A DNA stretch of 64,000 nt from Cadophora sp. MPI-SDFR-AT-0126 (taxonomy: Eukaryota; Ascomycota; Leotiomycetes; Helotiales; Ploettnerulaceae), in the NCBI GenBank assembly GCA_020747065.1, contig JAGMVK010000001.1:3782001-3846000 (forward strand), in the 5' to 3' direction. A program made the translations under genes and the position numbers. The notes below the pieces were generated by a model. It searched no databases and was not told the DNA's origin. It was given only the letters and a program-made list of their open reading frames with translations. Positions 37,101 through 48,689 of the stretch are shown in pieces. The first letter of the stretch is position 1, and each line of letters opens with the position of its first letter.

Positions 37101-37385
37101 ACAATACCTGGCCCTGAAATGAGTCCACGGAATCCTTGATGACACAGTGTTTCTGGTATTTCCGCATATGCGATCTCGGATGCACCTCCGCACGAGTGCA
37201 TGTCTCGCAGTAAACCAGTACAGCGTGAAGAATTTGCGGAGGTAGCAGTTCAGAAATTGCTTGGGTAGTGTTTGCCGTGCTCACACATCCACGAAGGCAA
37301 CGGAAATGGCTGCCACGAATAATTTCTGTGCATGATGTGCAGTATAGGGGGGTAAATTTTGGGTGATCCTCATTTCCCGGCTGCA

Positions 37386-37460
37386 CTATGAGATTGGTTA
37401 GCGATGAATTTGGGGGGGGGGGGGGGGGGGGGGGGGCTTGACGCTCTGCTTTGAACATAC
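37386..37460 (-). other. intron holding the 25-G/C tract
   Basis: 75-nt intron with donor GTATGT, branch-like GCTAACC and acceptor CATAG on the minus strand. Its length is a multiple of three and it contains no stop. If retained, it would add a proline-rich stretch without breaking the frame. Confidence 0.65.
37412..37436 (+). repeat. 25-base poly-G homopolymer
   Basis: Twenty-five consecutive G on the plus strand (C on the coding strand) inside an intron of the zinc-finger gene. Length is prone to slippage and to sequencing error. Confidence 0.9.
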
Positions 37461-38327
37461 GTTGGGGTACACGAGGCCTTGACCATATTTCCAACTTTTC
37501 GAGTGGGGGTCGATGCTCAACCAATTTGTCGACATCAAGGAACGCTTGCTCGTCGTCAGTATTTGGAGTGGCAGGAGGATGCCGTCTGTCTCACCTGCTG
37601 CTTGAAGCAAAGTATGTGCTATTCTTTCGAATTTCGGATACGATCCTCGAGCTGAAAACGAGACTCATCGTAAGTACCAAGCATTTCCATGAAGGAACGA
37701 ACTTACAGGCGGCGGTGCGCATGGTAGACTTAATCGAGTCTCTTGCACTTTGCCTATATAAAAGGTCAATATCGGGCAGAAACATGACGGATATAGATGT
37801 TATTTGCTAATACTGACATCTTCGTGCTTTTAAGATCCGTGGATCTACCAAGGAAGGTTTCCAGTCCGAGATGGGCAAAGGGTATTTTTGACCCATAACA
37901 CAGCTGGTCCTCCTTTAGCGACACCTGCGAGTATTCCTCCCCTCGCCAGGTGCGGAGAGTGTGGATGATGTCTAGGACGTCACGTTTGACTCCGGTCCAG
38001 TAAAGTGACTCCATTGAGATCTGGAGGTCCTGGGTCGTGCTTCCAATCTGCGACCATTCCAAATGATGCCCTTCGATGGCGTCAGCATCTCGAGGGGCAC
38101 TTTCGGAGGCCATAATTCTGCCCATGCACTAAGATAGGTATGCAAGACGAGGTCTACACACTAATTTTTTACTGGGGCCAAATAAGGTTGGTCCCGGTCG
38201 ACATTCCGAAGGAGACGAGAAAGTAAAGAATGAAGTGAGGTCGACTCGACTCCCCTTGGCACTCGCTTGCGAGTCACGTGTGTGCGACCTCAACCCTCGT
38301 GTGTTAGATACGGTGAGCTGTTTTGAC

Positions 38328-38440
38328 TTACCTCAGGCACTCAGGCCGTTATGGCCGAAGCCTATTCCTAATACAGTTACACTGAGTTTACTATACCTAA
38401 TCGGTAAGTCACATGCGGACCTCGACCAAATGGCCTGAGG
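38328..38440 (-). mobile_element. MITE copy with internal and terminal deletions
   Basis: 113 bp starting TTACCTCAGGCACTCAGGCC. It aligns with the reverse complement of the intact copy at 38995-39177 (AAGTCACATG(C/T)GGACCTCGACC shared). It lacks about 65 bp of interior and the outer part of the second inverted repeat. No target duplication seen. Confidence 0.75.
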
Positions 38441-38952
38441 ATTCTGTCAAGATTCTTGGGCGTGTGCGGAGACATTTTGTGCTGAATAGAAGGTCATCCC
38501 ATTTTTCCCCACAACCGGAGATCATACAGTCGTTTGAATGGGGTCATTCGATTCCCCTACTGTTATTCTACAATTGATCAGATGTTGAACCCTGTCGACC
38601 CAAGACCAGCGCCGCTAGAGCGTGCGGTTGAAGCTGCCCGACAATTTCAACTCCGCAACCCACACCAATTGCTCCTAAATCTGAGGGGGTTCTTGTTTAT
38701 CCCTTTTTGCATTTTTCACAACAATAGAGCGTTTTAAAAAATTAGTCTATGGATAGAATATACCTTGATTCATAATTGATCAGATTTATGAACAAATACA
38801 ATGTGTTTTGAGGTGGCTACCGACGAATCTGAAAAATCGCGACTTCGAGGAATGGCGAAAAATAACCGCAGAGCAGTGAGCGCGATTGAGGGGCCATTTG
38901 CTCGACGAGTTGCAGAAGTAACGTGACTCGCAGCACTAAACTCCTCTTGGAA

Positions 38953-38975
38953 ATGGCCTGAGCTTGCTGAGGTAA
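38953..38975. repeat. remnant of a MITE terminal repeat
   Basis: ATGGCCTGAG, four changed bases, then CTGAGGTAA: one end of the MITE family. It lies 12 bases before the target site of the intact copy. Confidence 0.55.
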
Positions 38976-38994
38976 GTTTTGACCTCCTAGGCAC

Positions 38995-39177
38995 TTACCT
39001 CAGGCACTCAGGCCATAGTCCAAGAGAAGTCTAGCGCTTCAGGGTAAATTACTTCCGCTCCGAGATTATGTTACCTTCTCTTGCTTTGGTCGAGGTCCAC
39101 ATGTGACTTGCTTTAGTTCACCAGCAGTAACCGTATTAGGAGTAGTACTCGACCTATGGCCTGAGTGCCTGAGGTAA
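38995..39177. mobile_element. intact 183-bp hAT-type MITE with 8-bp target duplication
   Basis: Ends TTACCTCAGGCACTCAGGCC and its exact inverse, about 22 bp each. CTAGGCAC stands on both sides (38987-38994 and 39178-39185). An 8-bp duplication is diagnostic of hAT transposase. No coding capacity, so it depends on a transposase elsewhere. It is not visibly RIP-mutated. Confidence 0.9.
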
Positions 39178-39480
39178 CTAGGCACTCTTTTAGTGTGAGT
39201 CACGAGACTCTATCACATGATATTGACTCATCAAGTCTCCTTTGTTGCCTTAGCTGCCTATTGCTTGTAGATGCATATAGCATCAGTAGTTACAGACTTA
39301 GAACAGTAACTCTTCCGCTACCAATTTACCAGAATGATTAGTGATCAGACCCGTGACCTACTCTGCAGCTCCGCTAACACGTGGCTATGCGCAGCCTCAT
39401 AAACCTCAAGTGAGGTCACAATTGTTCGCAATCCCACGAATAGAGTGAGAGATCTGAGTTTCTCATCTCATATTGCACAT

Positions 39481-40987
39481 ATGAGATTCTTCTGGCGTAG
39501 GACACTTCGCAGTGGGCTCCAGGCATCAGCAGCTTCTGCTCAGCCTGTCGAAAATGTGTCGGTATCCGCAAACAATTGGGGAGGAGCTTCGCAAATGGTC
39601 GCTGAGCTGAGCAAGGAGATGGAGACAGAGCTAGGAGAGCTGAACACAAGCGGTGAGCAAAACCAATTATCGTCCAACGAAGTAACTGCTGATTTACGCA
39701 AAGAGCTTCGCGAGCAGAAGGATGCGACTAAGGCCAGGCTGCGGGAGAGGTCAGAAGTGTTTTTCAACTCGAGGATCAATCGAGGAACTCACGCTCCTTG
39801 GAACTGGTAGGCGTACATTCCAAAATGCGACTGATCCGATGCTCATTGATTTCAGCTCGAGCGAGACATCACAACTTGCTCATGTGGCTTCAATTTGTGC
39901 TCAGGCAGTATATCTACTGCCAGCGTTACCAATGGATTCAGCCTGGTCATTCAAATCTGTATTGTCAATGGGAGCAAACTTGAGTGGAGATATGAAAGCT
40001 ACAGAGCTCTACTGGGCACACCCCAAGGCAGGTAGAAGTGTCCTCGTTGTAGCGGTCCGCGGAAGTGCTAGCCTGGTTGACTGGGTCGTGAACTCTAATA
40101 CGCAAGAGGCCGATGCTTCTGACTTTGTGGTGAGTTGAGCCGACTTCCCGTATCTTGACAGCAGCCACGATGACACGGAATAGAATACTAGCATACTTTA
40201 CGGCTCGCCCGCACGCACGGCACCGCCTCTATGTGCACATCGGGGGTTCTTGAACTCGGCCCGGACGCTTGCGGTTAAGTTGGCCACCGCCATAAATGCG
40301 GAGTTGATGCGGGCCCCGGGCAACGTCAAACTTCTCTTCACGGGTCATTCAGCAGGTGGAGCTGTTGCCTCAACGCTTTATGCGCACTTCCTGACGCACT
40401 TGAACAAATGTGAGTCCACAGTTCCTCTCAGAAAATATGGCTGCTGACTATGGCTCGAAACTTCAGATAGCTGGAGCACTTTAACTTTTGAACTCTCGTG
40501 CATCACGTTTGGCGCTCCGCCAATATTCACGAGCGATATCAATTCCATTCTACAGCCATATCTTGACAAAATCTTACAAGGGCCGGCTTTAGCATTAATC
40601 ACCGAAGGTGATCCTATCCCAAGGATGGACAACAACCACGCTCAGGTCCTCATCGGATTTTTATTGCCATACGATGCTGCTTCACCACCGATCACGCCGG
40701 GCGGCAATTCGACTAGAACTAGCGAGACCTCGAAGCCTAACCCCATTGTTAAGAAACTCGTACCATCTCCTTTACATGGAATTGGGGACATCATCGTTAT
40801 GGCCGATGCAAACAGTGACTCGAATGGCCCTTTGGATTTGAGGCTGCACCAGCTTGGGAAGGAAGACTTGGATGGATATTTGTTTGCTAACTTCTTCGCC
40901 CATAAGATGTTTGTGTATAAAGACCTCGTTGCTCAGGTTGCTGCGGGAAATTTCAACCAGGAAGATCTGCCTATGCAGATAGAATAA
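39481..40987 (+). CDS. class-3 lipase-like alpha/beta hydrolase
   Basis: The certain part is exons from about 39774 to 40129, 40184-40409 and 40467-40987. Introns are 40130-40183 and 40410-40466 (GTGAGT donors). The nucleophile elbow is FTGHSAGGA (Ser at 40349-40351). It is followed by CITFGAPPIF, a likely Asp in TEGDPIPR and a likely His in SPLHGIGD, the lipase class-3 order. N-terminal SIEELTLLGTGRRTFQ precedes a DFSSSETSQLAH segment. The first exon starts ATG 39481 and encodes a charged, probably coiled-coil region (TADLRKELREQKDATKARLRERSE) in another frame. Either an intron 39653-39773 (GTGAGC..CTCGAG) skips that coiled coil, giving 423 aa, or one base is missing near 39770. It would hydrolyse an ester, perhaps a lipid; the substrate is unknown. 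No secretion signal seen. Confidence 0.75.
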
Positions 40988-41190
40988 ATAAATACTATAT
41001 CCATATAAGCTATGCACATTTAATATTAGCATTCACGACGTTGAATTTGTATTTAGTATTTTACGTAATAATTGGGTTATAATATTATTAGTGAATAAAG
41101 CGTTAAAAGTAATAATTAAAGACTTCTCGTGCTTTCTTTTATATATAATATTTAAAAAGCGCGTATTTTAAAAATAGCGAATAAACTAAT
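40988..41190. other. lipase gene 3' flank passing into AT-rich repeat
   Basis: The 3' UTR with an AATAAATAAATA stretch at the stop codon, then increasingly TA-rich sequence. No gene. Confidence 0.5.
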
Positions 41191-41407
41191 TGTCGATTCA
41201 ATATCGAATATAAGTCAAGAATTAAATGTAAATATCATGTATATGCATATTAAGCTTAATAATATGGAAAATCTGTATATCTTCTAAGAGGGGATAGGAG
41301 GTACTAGACTATATACTACCTCTCGAAATACTACTGAATCCCCTCTGTAAGTAGTCTTATCCTTTATTCTAGCTAAGATATGCTTTAGATAAGCCTGCGG
41401 ACTAATA
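41191..41407 (-). mobile_element. solo LTR, RIP-damaged, third copy
   Basis: 217 bp; the minus strand begins TATTAGTCCGCAGG (TGTTGG in the cleaner copies) and ends TCGACA. Flanks on the element strand are ACTAG and ATTAG, a 5-bp target duplication with one C-to-T difference. More decayed than the copies at 28841 and 30795. Confidence 0.8.
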
Positions 41408-41693
41408 CTAGTAATTCTTTTTTTTAGAAAGATACTTTTAAGTAAATCTCTATAGTATAGAAGTAAATCTTTAATATAAAATTAAATCTTTAACTTAATA
41501 GTAAAGAAAATAAGTTATATAAAATAATTATATTTATAAAGAAAAATAGAATAAGTGTATTAAGTATAGAGCTATAGAAGTACTATAGTTCGAAAGACCT
41601 CCGATTTTAACTTGAAAAACCTCCTATAGAAGTAGTTAATATAGCTTATTAGAAGATAATAGTAAGTAAATAAATACTAAGTGAAATTATTAC
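41408..41693. other. AT-rich DNA before Gypsy-3, unclassified
   Basis: No recognised feature. Confidence 0.4.
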
Positions 41694-41882
41694 TATAGTG
41701 GGGTCGAAGGCCTACTACAAGGGTTTTTATTTTTCTATTCCAACTGTAGATAGATAAGTTAGCGCTACTAAATTAGTAATTATTATCTTCTTCCTCTTAC
41801 TTCTATTACTTAATTAGTCTATGCGCGAGTTATTTTCTTATTTACTATATACTTAATAGTACTACTCTATTTCTTTATATTA
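41694..41882 (+). repeat. Gypsy-3 plus copy 5' LTR
   Basis: 189 bp starting TATAGTGGGGTCGAAGG (TG ancestral) and ending before GTAACTTATATAGGG, the primer-site position. Inverse match to 52637-52835. Confidence 0.8.
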
Positions 41883-42599
41883 GTAACTTATATAGGGAAT
41901 AAGAAAGTAATATAGGTGTGAAACTAAGTATAAGTTAATTTAGGTAGGAAGTAAGAGATTGAATTTTATTAATAATTAGCGAAGCGCCTTAAGAATATCA
42001 GAATATAATAGAATAGTTTAAGAAAAAGGAGCTTTATAAAGCTCTAAGGAACTTATAGTATAAGACTAAGATTAATAGTGAATAGATTATACTTTAGTAA
42101 GGTACTAAGGTATAGCTAAGATAAAAGAAATTAAATAAAGGAAAAAACTATAATTACTAAGGAAATACAGTGGAGTAATAGGGCTAAGTAAGCCTAATTA
42201 CCTACTAAAGAGTAAATAAATATAAAGAGAAGATAAGCTAAGAAGGAGTATAAGGAAAAAGGACTAAGGAAAAAGAAGTTATAAGTAAGTATAGTAGTAG
42301 ATAAAGTAAGTATTAAAGTATTAGGACTAAAGATTATAAGAAATACTTATATTACTCTAATACTTTTAATACTTCTATTACTAATACTAATAAATCACGC
42401 TTTATTACACTTAATAAATAGTTACTATTATTAAAGACTTAAGTTATTTCTAGATCTTACTAAAGCTAGTTTATTCTTAGAGAAAGATCTTTTAGAAAGC
42501 TTTTAACTAATACTAAATACGGAAAGTAGCGAAGAAATAGAATAGTATCCTCTTACTTAGTAAGAGAGGTAAGTTAATTTTACTGCTATTATTATAAAG

Positions 42600-43260
42600 A
42601 TAGCTAATCTAAGGTATATAGTTCTGATACTTACACCTAGAACTCCGGGGGCCTTATACTTTAATAGAGCTAATATTATTAAATTTCTTAAGCGGTATTC
42701 AGATTAGTATAAAGATATGTAATTAAAAATGGAAGATAAGGTAAAGTAACTTTTATAGTACTACAAGTTATTTATTAAGTAGTATATTAAGATACTAGTT
42801 ACTTAGGCTTATCTAAATTAGAAGTATTTAGTTAAAGAACTTTAAGAGGAGTATAAGGATTAAAATACCTTCTAATAGATAAATTCCTAATCTTTTTTAG
42901 AGGCTTTAAAATTAAAACCGCGAATAAGTAAGGAAGATATTTAGAAGTTTATTTAATAGTATATAGTAGTCTTAGTTACTCTTATAGATAAAGGATAGCT
43001 TAAGGGCTATACTAGAGGTATTTAGTTCTTAAATAGTCTCTTAGGAGATATTTGCGGAAAGGTAATTTAAAAGAATAAAGTTAATATTAATAAGTTAAAT
43101 ATTATTATATTTAATGAACTTATAAAAACAATTACTAGTATCTATATTGCAAATAAGATAGTTCGAGAGTTCTTTAATAGCTGTAAAAAGAAGAAAGGCT
43201 TAAGTGAATTAGTGAATACTTTAAGCTAAATAACTATTTTATAAAAAAGTAAAGATTACT
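42600..43260 (+). pseudogene. Gypsy-3 plus copy gag remnant
   Basis: Plus-strand frame with stops only at Gln/Trp/Arg sites. It includes APGALYFNRANIIKFLKRYSD in degraded form and VKELEEEYKD-like and IRKFI-like helical segments typical of fungal Gypsy capsid. The mirrored copy at 63610-62950 reads the same. Confidence 0.6.
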
Positions 43261-44449
43261 TAATAGTTTTAGTAATTATACTAAGTTCAGTCTTTATTAA
43301 AGCTATTAAAGAGATAATTTAAGTTCTTAATACACTTATACTTACTATAAAGATTATACTTTTTAGGGTTAGTTTAGGAATGCGCTTAGGATTTAGCTTA
43401 CTTAGTAGGGGAAATCGTATTAGGGTATACTTAGCTAGGCCTTTAGGTTAGATTAATCTATTAAAGCTGCCCTAAGTTATATACGTAGGATAGCGATATA
43501 ATATAGCGCTTACTATAGTTAGAGCTATAGGAATATATAATAATTGCCCTATATATTATTTTTATTATATAGAGAATAGTTACTACTAAAGAAAGTGCTT
43601 TGATTTTATATTAAATATAAAGAGGGGGTTAGTATATGAAATCCAGGAAAGAATATATTAGGAAAAGAGAGAAGATAAGAGTAATTCCGTATAAGTAAGG
43701 TAGGGAGTTCCTAGAAGAGAAATTATATAATAATAGTAGGAAGCTTTAAAGTAAGGGGCCTCAAGTAGACCGATTAGATAAGGAGTAGTGTACTAATTAA
43801 TTATAATTATAGAGGATATTAGTAGGATAGTAGTAAAGGTAGTTTTATAGAATAAGTTAGATAAAGAGAAAAGAGAGGTAAATTAGAATATAATAAGAAT
43901 AGTAAGTATAAGAAGTAAAAAGTTAAAAGTAAAGGGAAATAATAAGTAGATAAACTTAAGGAAGATTTTAAAAGGGTGTATAAAGAAGGAAAAGAATTTA
44001 GTAGCTCTTAAAGTACTTTACTTAAGGAATTAGAAGATCTGGAATTAAGTAAAGAAGGCTTTTAGAAATAGGGTATAGTAAGGGAAAGTAATAAAGGAGA
44101 TAGAAATTAATAAGGAATAAATAGAAAAGCTAAGAAAAGTTAGACCCTAAATAAGTAAGAAAATTAAAAGATTTATAGACTTACTTAAGAAAGAGGCGTG
44201 TTTAATAGACCTATTAAATAAGCTCTTAGATAATAAATTAAAGAGAATAACTAAAAAAGAACTACTAGTATATTTAAATATACTATAAAAGCTATTATTT
44301 AAAAATATAGCTATAGTTAGAAAGTAAGCTAGAGAACTTAAGGTAAGGGTAAATAAAGTAGCTAAGAATATTAGTGTAGGGTTAGTTAGGATAATAAGTA
44401 GTTCGAAGGATTCTATATTACTAGTAGTTTAAAGCCCTAAGGTTAAGGT

Positions 44450-47400
44450 TCGAATAAGCTTAATAGTTATAATAGCTCTAATTAACTATGAGTTAAAGCT
44501 TAATATTATCCTATTATCTGTGGCTGCGAGTGTAGGGTTACTAGTATACTCTAATCCTAACTTAGGAATAGTTAGATATTTAGAAGAGCGTGAAAAGTTT
44601 GGAGGACTATATAAGAATATAATTATAAAAATAGGAAGTATTATAATTACTAAGAGTTTCTTTATATTAGAAAAGACTAAGAATAATATAATCCTTAAAT
44701 AATTCTTTATTATTAATAACTTAATATTATTCTTTTATAGTAGGGGTAGCTAATTCACTATTATAATTAATAATAAGCGGATGAAGTAGATTATAGTTAA
44801 GGTAGCTAATTTAATTAAGGTAAGATCTAAGTTAGAAATCTTTTTAGGGAAAGAGTAGCTAAGAGTATATTAATAAATATTTCTAGTAAATTCTTTACTG
44901 AAGGAGGGAACTAGATAGTAGTAGTATTTAATTAGGTTTAAATAGTAGGAGTTAGAGTTTTCTTAATATTAGTATTTAGTAAAGGAGATAATATAGTTAT
45001 ATTTAGGAAGACGGATTTAATTTCTTTAATTTAGGTGAAGTAGCTTTTTCTTACTATTAGTATTTAGAGAGTATATAAGAGGAAGGTAGATAAGGTTATA
45101 TATATCTAAGAGAGTGTTTCTAATAAATTAAAGCTTAAAGGAAAGCTAGATTAGAAGTAAATAAGACTAATATAAGAAAAATAATAGGGTTTTCTTAAGC
45201 TATTATATAAGTTTAATAAGTAGATTACTCTTAAGTTCTTAAAGCTACCTAGAGGGTAGAGATTAACGCTAGAAAAGTTAGAAGAAATGATTTTTAAGAA
45301 AGGGCTATAGCCTTAGAAGAAAGAACTCTTAATTAAGATATTATACTAGTGTAAGACTATAATTACTTTTAACTTCTTAAAATACAGAAGAATCTATAAG
45401 GACGTTTACCCTTTATAAGAGATTTATATAGTACCTTATTAAGCGTGGCAGGTACTAGAATTCCTAGTTCTAAAACATTTATATAAGTATATTAAAGATA
45501 TACTTAATAAGAGATTAAAGGCTAGGATATTAAAATATAAGTATAGGCCTTATAGAAATTAATAGTTTTTAGTTAAGAAGAAGAGTAGAGCTTATTATAT
45601 AATTAATATAGCTATAAAGTATAATATAGTAATAGTGAGAGATATAAATCTACCTCCTAATATAAAGGAGATATCTGAAGACTTTATTAACTATATAATT
45701 ACTTCCCTAATTAACTTCTTTTCTAGCTATAATTAAGTAACTCTGTACTCTAATAGCCGAGACTTAATAGCCTTCTAAACTCCTCTTGAGCTTCTTTAAT
45801 ATACTATACTTATTTAGGAAGTAACTAACTTAGTAACTTAATTCTATTAAGTAGGAAAGATAATTCTAAAGGATTATAAACTAGTATAAGTATAAATCTT
45901 TATTAATAATATACTTATACTAAGATTATATTTTATTTATAATAACAAAGAATTAGTGCTAAGAATATAGAGATTTATACTTAAATATTTCATTAATTTG
46001 GATTTAGTACTTTTAGATATAGAAAAGGTAGGAACTATAATTAAACTAAAGTCTTAGTTTAGGATTATAAGACTAAGGCTAGTAGGGTTTATATATACTA
46101 CAAAGGGGAGATCCTTAAATAGTGAGAAGGTAATTAAGATTTTAGATTAAAGAGAATATAAGAATTTAACTAAAGTCCGGGCCTTTTTAGGAGTCTGTAG
46201 ATATTATTAGATTTAGATTAAGAACTACGCTTAGAAAGTAGAGCTACTTTATCTTCTACTGAAGAAAGAAGTGGAGTTTAATTTCCGTGATTAGAAGGTT
46301 TAAGTAATAGATGAATTAAAGCTAGTATTAATAATTATCCTAGCTTTAGTATAGTTAAATATTTTTAAGGGTACTAAGGAAGTAGTATTAGCTATAGATA
46401 TAAGCCTTTAAGAATAAGGCATAGTTCTTATATAATTAGATTAGGAGAAAAAGAAATATTTTATTAAGTATAATAGCGGAGTATAGTTAGTAGTAGAAAG
46501 GAATTATAATACTACTAAAAGAGAGTATCGTAGAATCCTGAAAGTCTTAAAGAAAGTCCAAGAAGCCTTAATTAAATAGTATTTTATTCTAGAAATAGAT
46601 ACTATAATCTTAGTAGCTTAGTTAAATTAAAGTACTTTAGATCTTTCCGGTACTTTAGTTATTAAATAGATTACTTAGATAAGGTTATTTAATTTTAAAG
46701 TATGCTATATACCCAGGATTAAGTATACTACAGTAAATAGGCTTTTAAGACGCCTTATAAATTAAGAGAAATTAGATACTAAAGTATAGGAGGAAGATAT
46801 TAATAACTTTATTAATACTTAGTTTAGCTAAATTTAAATAGGGTACTAGTTAAATAAAGTATTTTTATAACTGAAAGAACGCTAAAGTCTAGATTCTAGA
46901 TTAATCATAGAGTTTCTATTAATACTAAAGAGGCTTAATAGAGTAGACCTAATTAATTTTAGAATATTTAAGTAGCAGGTATTGAATTATATAGTACACT
47001 TAGGAGTACTTTACTATAGAACTAATAAGAGGTTCTTAATCTAATAGGTCTTAAATAATTAGAATAAGAGGTAAATTATTCTTTAATTACTACATAAGGA
47101 ATTAAGTTATAAAGGAAAAGAAAGTACTTATTAAAAAATTACTAAAAGATACTTCTAGAATATTCTTTACTTAAATATAAAGGAATACATAACCGCGTGT
47201 AAAGTCTACTAATTTAAAAATTCTATAAGATTATAAAAAACTCTTTACTCTACTTAAATAAGCGCTTTATAAGCTAAGGTCAAAATAAATATTATCTACT
47301 TACTTATAAGATATAGGAAGTAGTGCTTAGTTATAGCTAAAAATAATCTTTTAAGATAAGTTAAGGCTAAAGTCTTAGCTAACGCAACCTCTATAGTAGT

Positions 47401-48300
47401 AATAGATTTTATTTAAGAAGATATTATTTATAGATATAGGATTTTTAGAAAGCTTATTATAAATAGGGGATCTAAGAATAAGAAGTAAGTCAAGTACTTT
47501 ACTAAAAAGTATAAGATTAAAAAAGTTATAGTCTTAGTTTATTATACGCTTATTAATAGTATAATTAAGAGAGGCTATAAACTTATAGTTAATAGATTTA
47601 CTAAGATAATAGAAGGGGAACTAAGTAATTAGATAAGAAATCTATATATAGTTCTACTAGTTAATTACTATACTATTAAGACTACAACTAGTAGGACGCT
47701 TTTTTAAATATAGTATAGGTTAAAGGCTATTTTACTAATAGAGCTTATTATCTTAACTTAGAGGATTATAAACTAAGAGAATATTAAATTAAAATTAGAC
47801 TTACTAGTATTATAAGTTTAATAAATTTAAATTTAGGATAAGGATCTTAAAAAGACTATTACTAAATAAAAAAGGATATAAGTTATATAGAAAGATAAGT
47901 TTAATATAAGTAAGAGGATTTATTTCTCTAAAATTATTATAGGTAATATCGTGCTACTATATGATATAAAGTAAGAAGTAGATATATTATCTAAAGTTAA
48001 ACTTAGTTATAAATAGCTTAGATTATATAAAATAAATAAAGTACTTTTAGAGAAGAAAATATTCTTTCTTACTAAATTATTCGGGACTTAGCTACAAGGT
48101 ATATTTTTAGAAAACTAGTTAAAAGTATTTTAAAAGAGAGACTCTATTTAGGAGCTTATTAATTCTAAGCTAGAATTAGGTAAAGGTATACTCTTAAAAA
48201 GCACGGAGCTTATTAGGGAAATTAAGCCCGGAAATAAACTAAGCTTAAATAAAAAGAGGAAGGAAGAAGAACTTTTAGCCTTAGCTTTAGTTACTTAAAA
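44450..48300 (+). pseudogene. Gypsy-3 plus copy pol remnant
   Basis: Protease at about 44470-44760 (VAASVGLLVYSNPNLGIVRY, FFILEKTKNNIILK); a 60-residue stretch of this is still open. RT at about 45650-46200 (YLIASLINFFSGYNQ, LGLLQYTTLTQG). The catalytic Asp pair is Asn-Asn at 45905-45910. RNase H at about 46250-46760 (FILEIDTIILVAQLN). Integrase at about 47000-48300 (FRKLIINRGSKNKKQ). Same lineage as Gypsy-2. Not functional. Confidence 0.75.
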
Positions 48301-48689
48301 AAAGCTTTTATAAAAGGTAGTTAATTTAAAAAAAGAAAAAAAAAAGTAGTAATATTAAATAGTAAGAGATTTATAATTATAATTTCGTAAAAAGATTAAG
48401 CTAAGTAATAAGGGTATTAGAAGTATTTCACTCGCTTAATAAGTAAAATAGAAACCTAAAGGACTAAGTAAATTAGAAGTAGGGAGGGGAAAAAGCTTAG
48501 CGATTAGGTTATAGGTATAGAGGAAGTTATAAGAAGTAATTAATTATTTCACTATAAGAATTATTAAGGTTTTATTTATATGTATTTCATTTTATTTAGC
48601 TTAATTATACTAGTTATATGTATTTTATATTAAGTTCTACTAATTATTTAGGACTAAGAGTTGAGATTATATTAAATATTATATCTTAC

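Larger units (their letters stand above)
34186..38125 (-). pseudogene. ZZ-like zinc-finger protein with ankyrin tail, interrupted by in-frame TGA
   Basis: Minus-strand model: exons 38125-37818, 37753-37707, 37651-37595, 37544-37461, 37385-36785 and 36718-34516. The joined frame is 3300 nt, 1099 aa to a TGA at 34518-34516. All five introns (50-75 nt) have GT..AG ends and keep frame. A Cys-rich finger, YCTSCTEIIRGSHFRC, then YCETCTRAEVHPRSHM, resembles a ZZ domain. Later come an acidic run at about residues 950-985 and an Ala/Gln/Glu coiled coil at about 995-1040. After the TGA the same frame continues for 109 codons (W, then MGLVAAASEYF) to 34186, with one ankyrin unit (DEYGRTPLSWAARSGHEAMVKLLL). 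The TGA is therefore probably a CGA-to-TGA lesion, and the ankyrin array stops at the repeat block. Function unknown; ZZ plus ankyrin suggests protein binding. Confidence 0.7.
38126..39480. other. divergent promoter region with MITE pieces
   Basis: 1.36 kb between two divergently transcribed genes. Apart from the three MITE-related pieces listed separately, I see no gene. The A/T-rich segment at 38700-38790 has no protein signal. Confidence 0.5.

Noticed and set aside
37398..37436. Coding polyproline tract
   Set aside because: The tract lies between a canonical GTATGT donor and a GCTAACC branch site plus TAG acceptor, so it is most likely intronic.
44520..44702. Open 60-codon frame in AT-rich DNA
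   Set aside because: Not a separate gene; it is a surviving stretch of the Gypsy-3 protease region in the same frame as flanking remnants.
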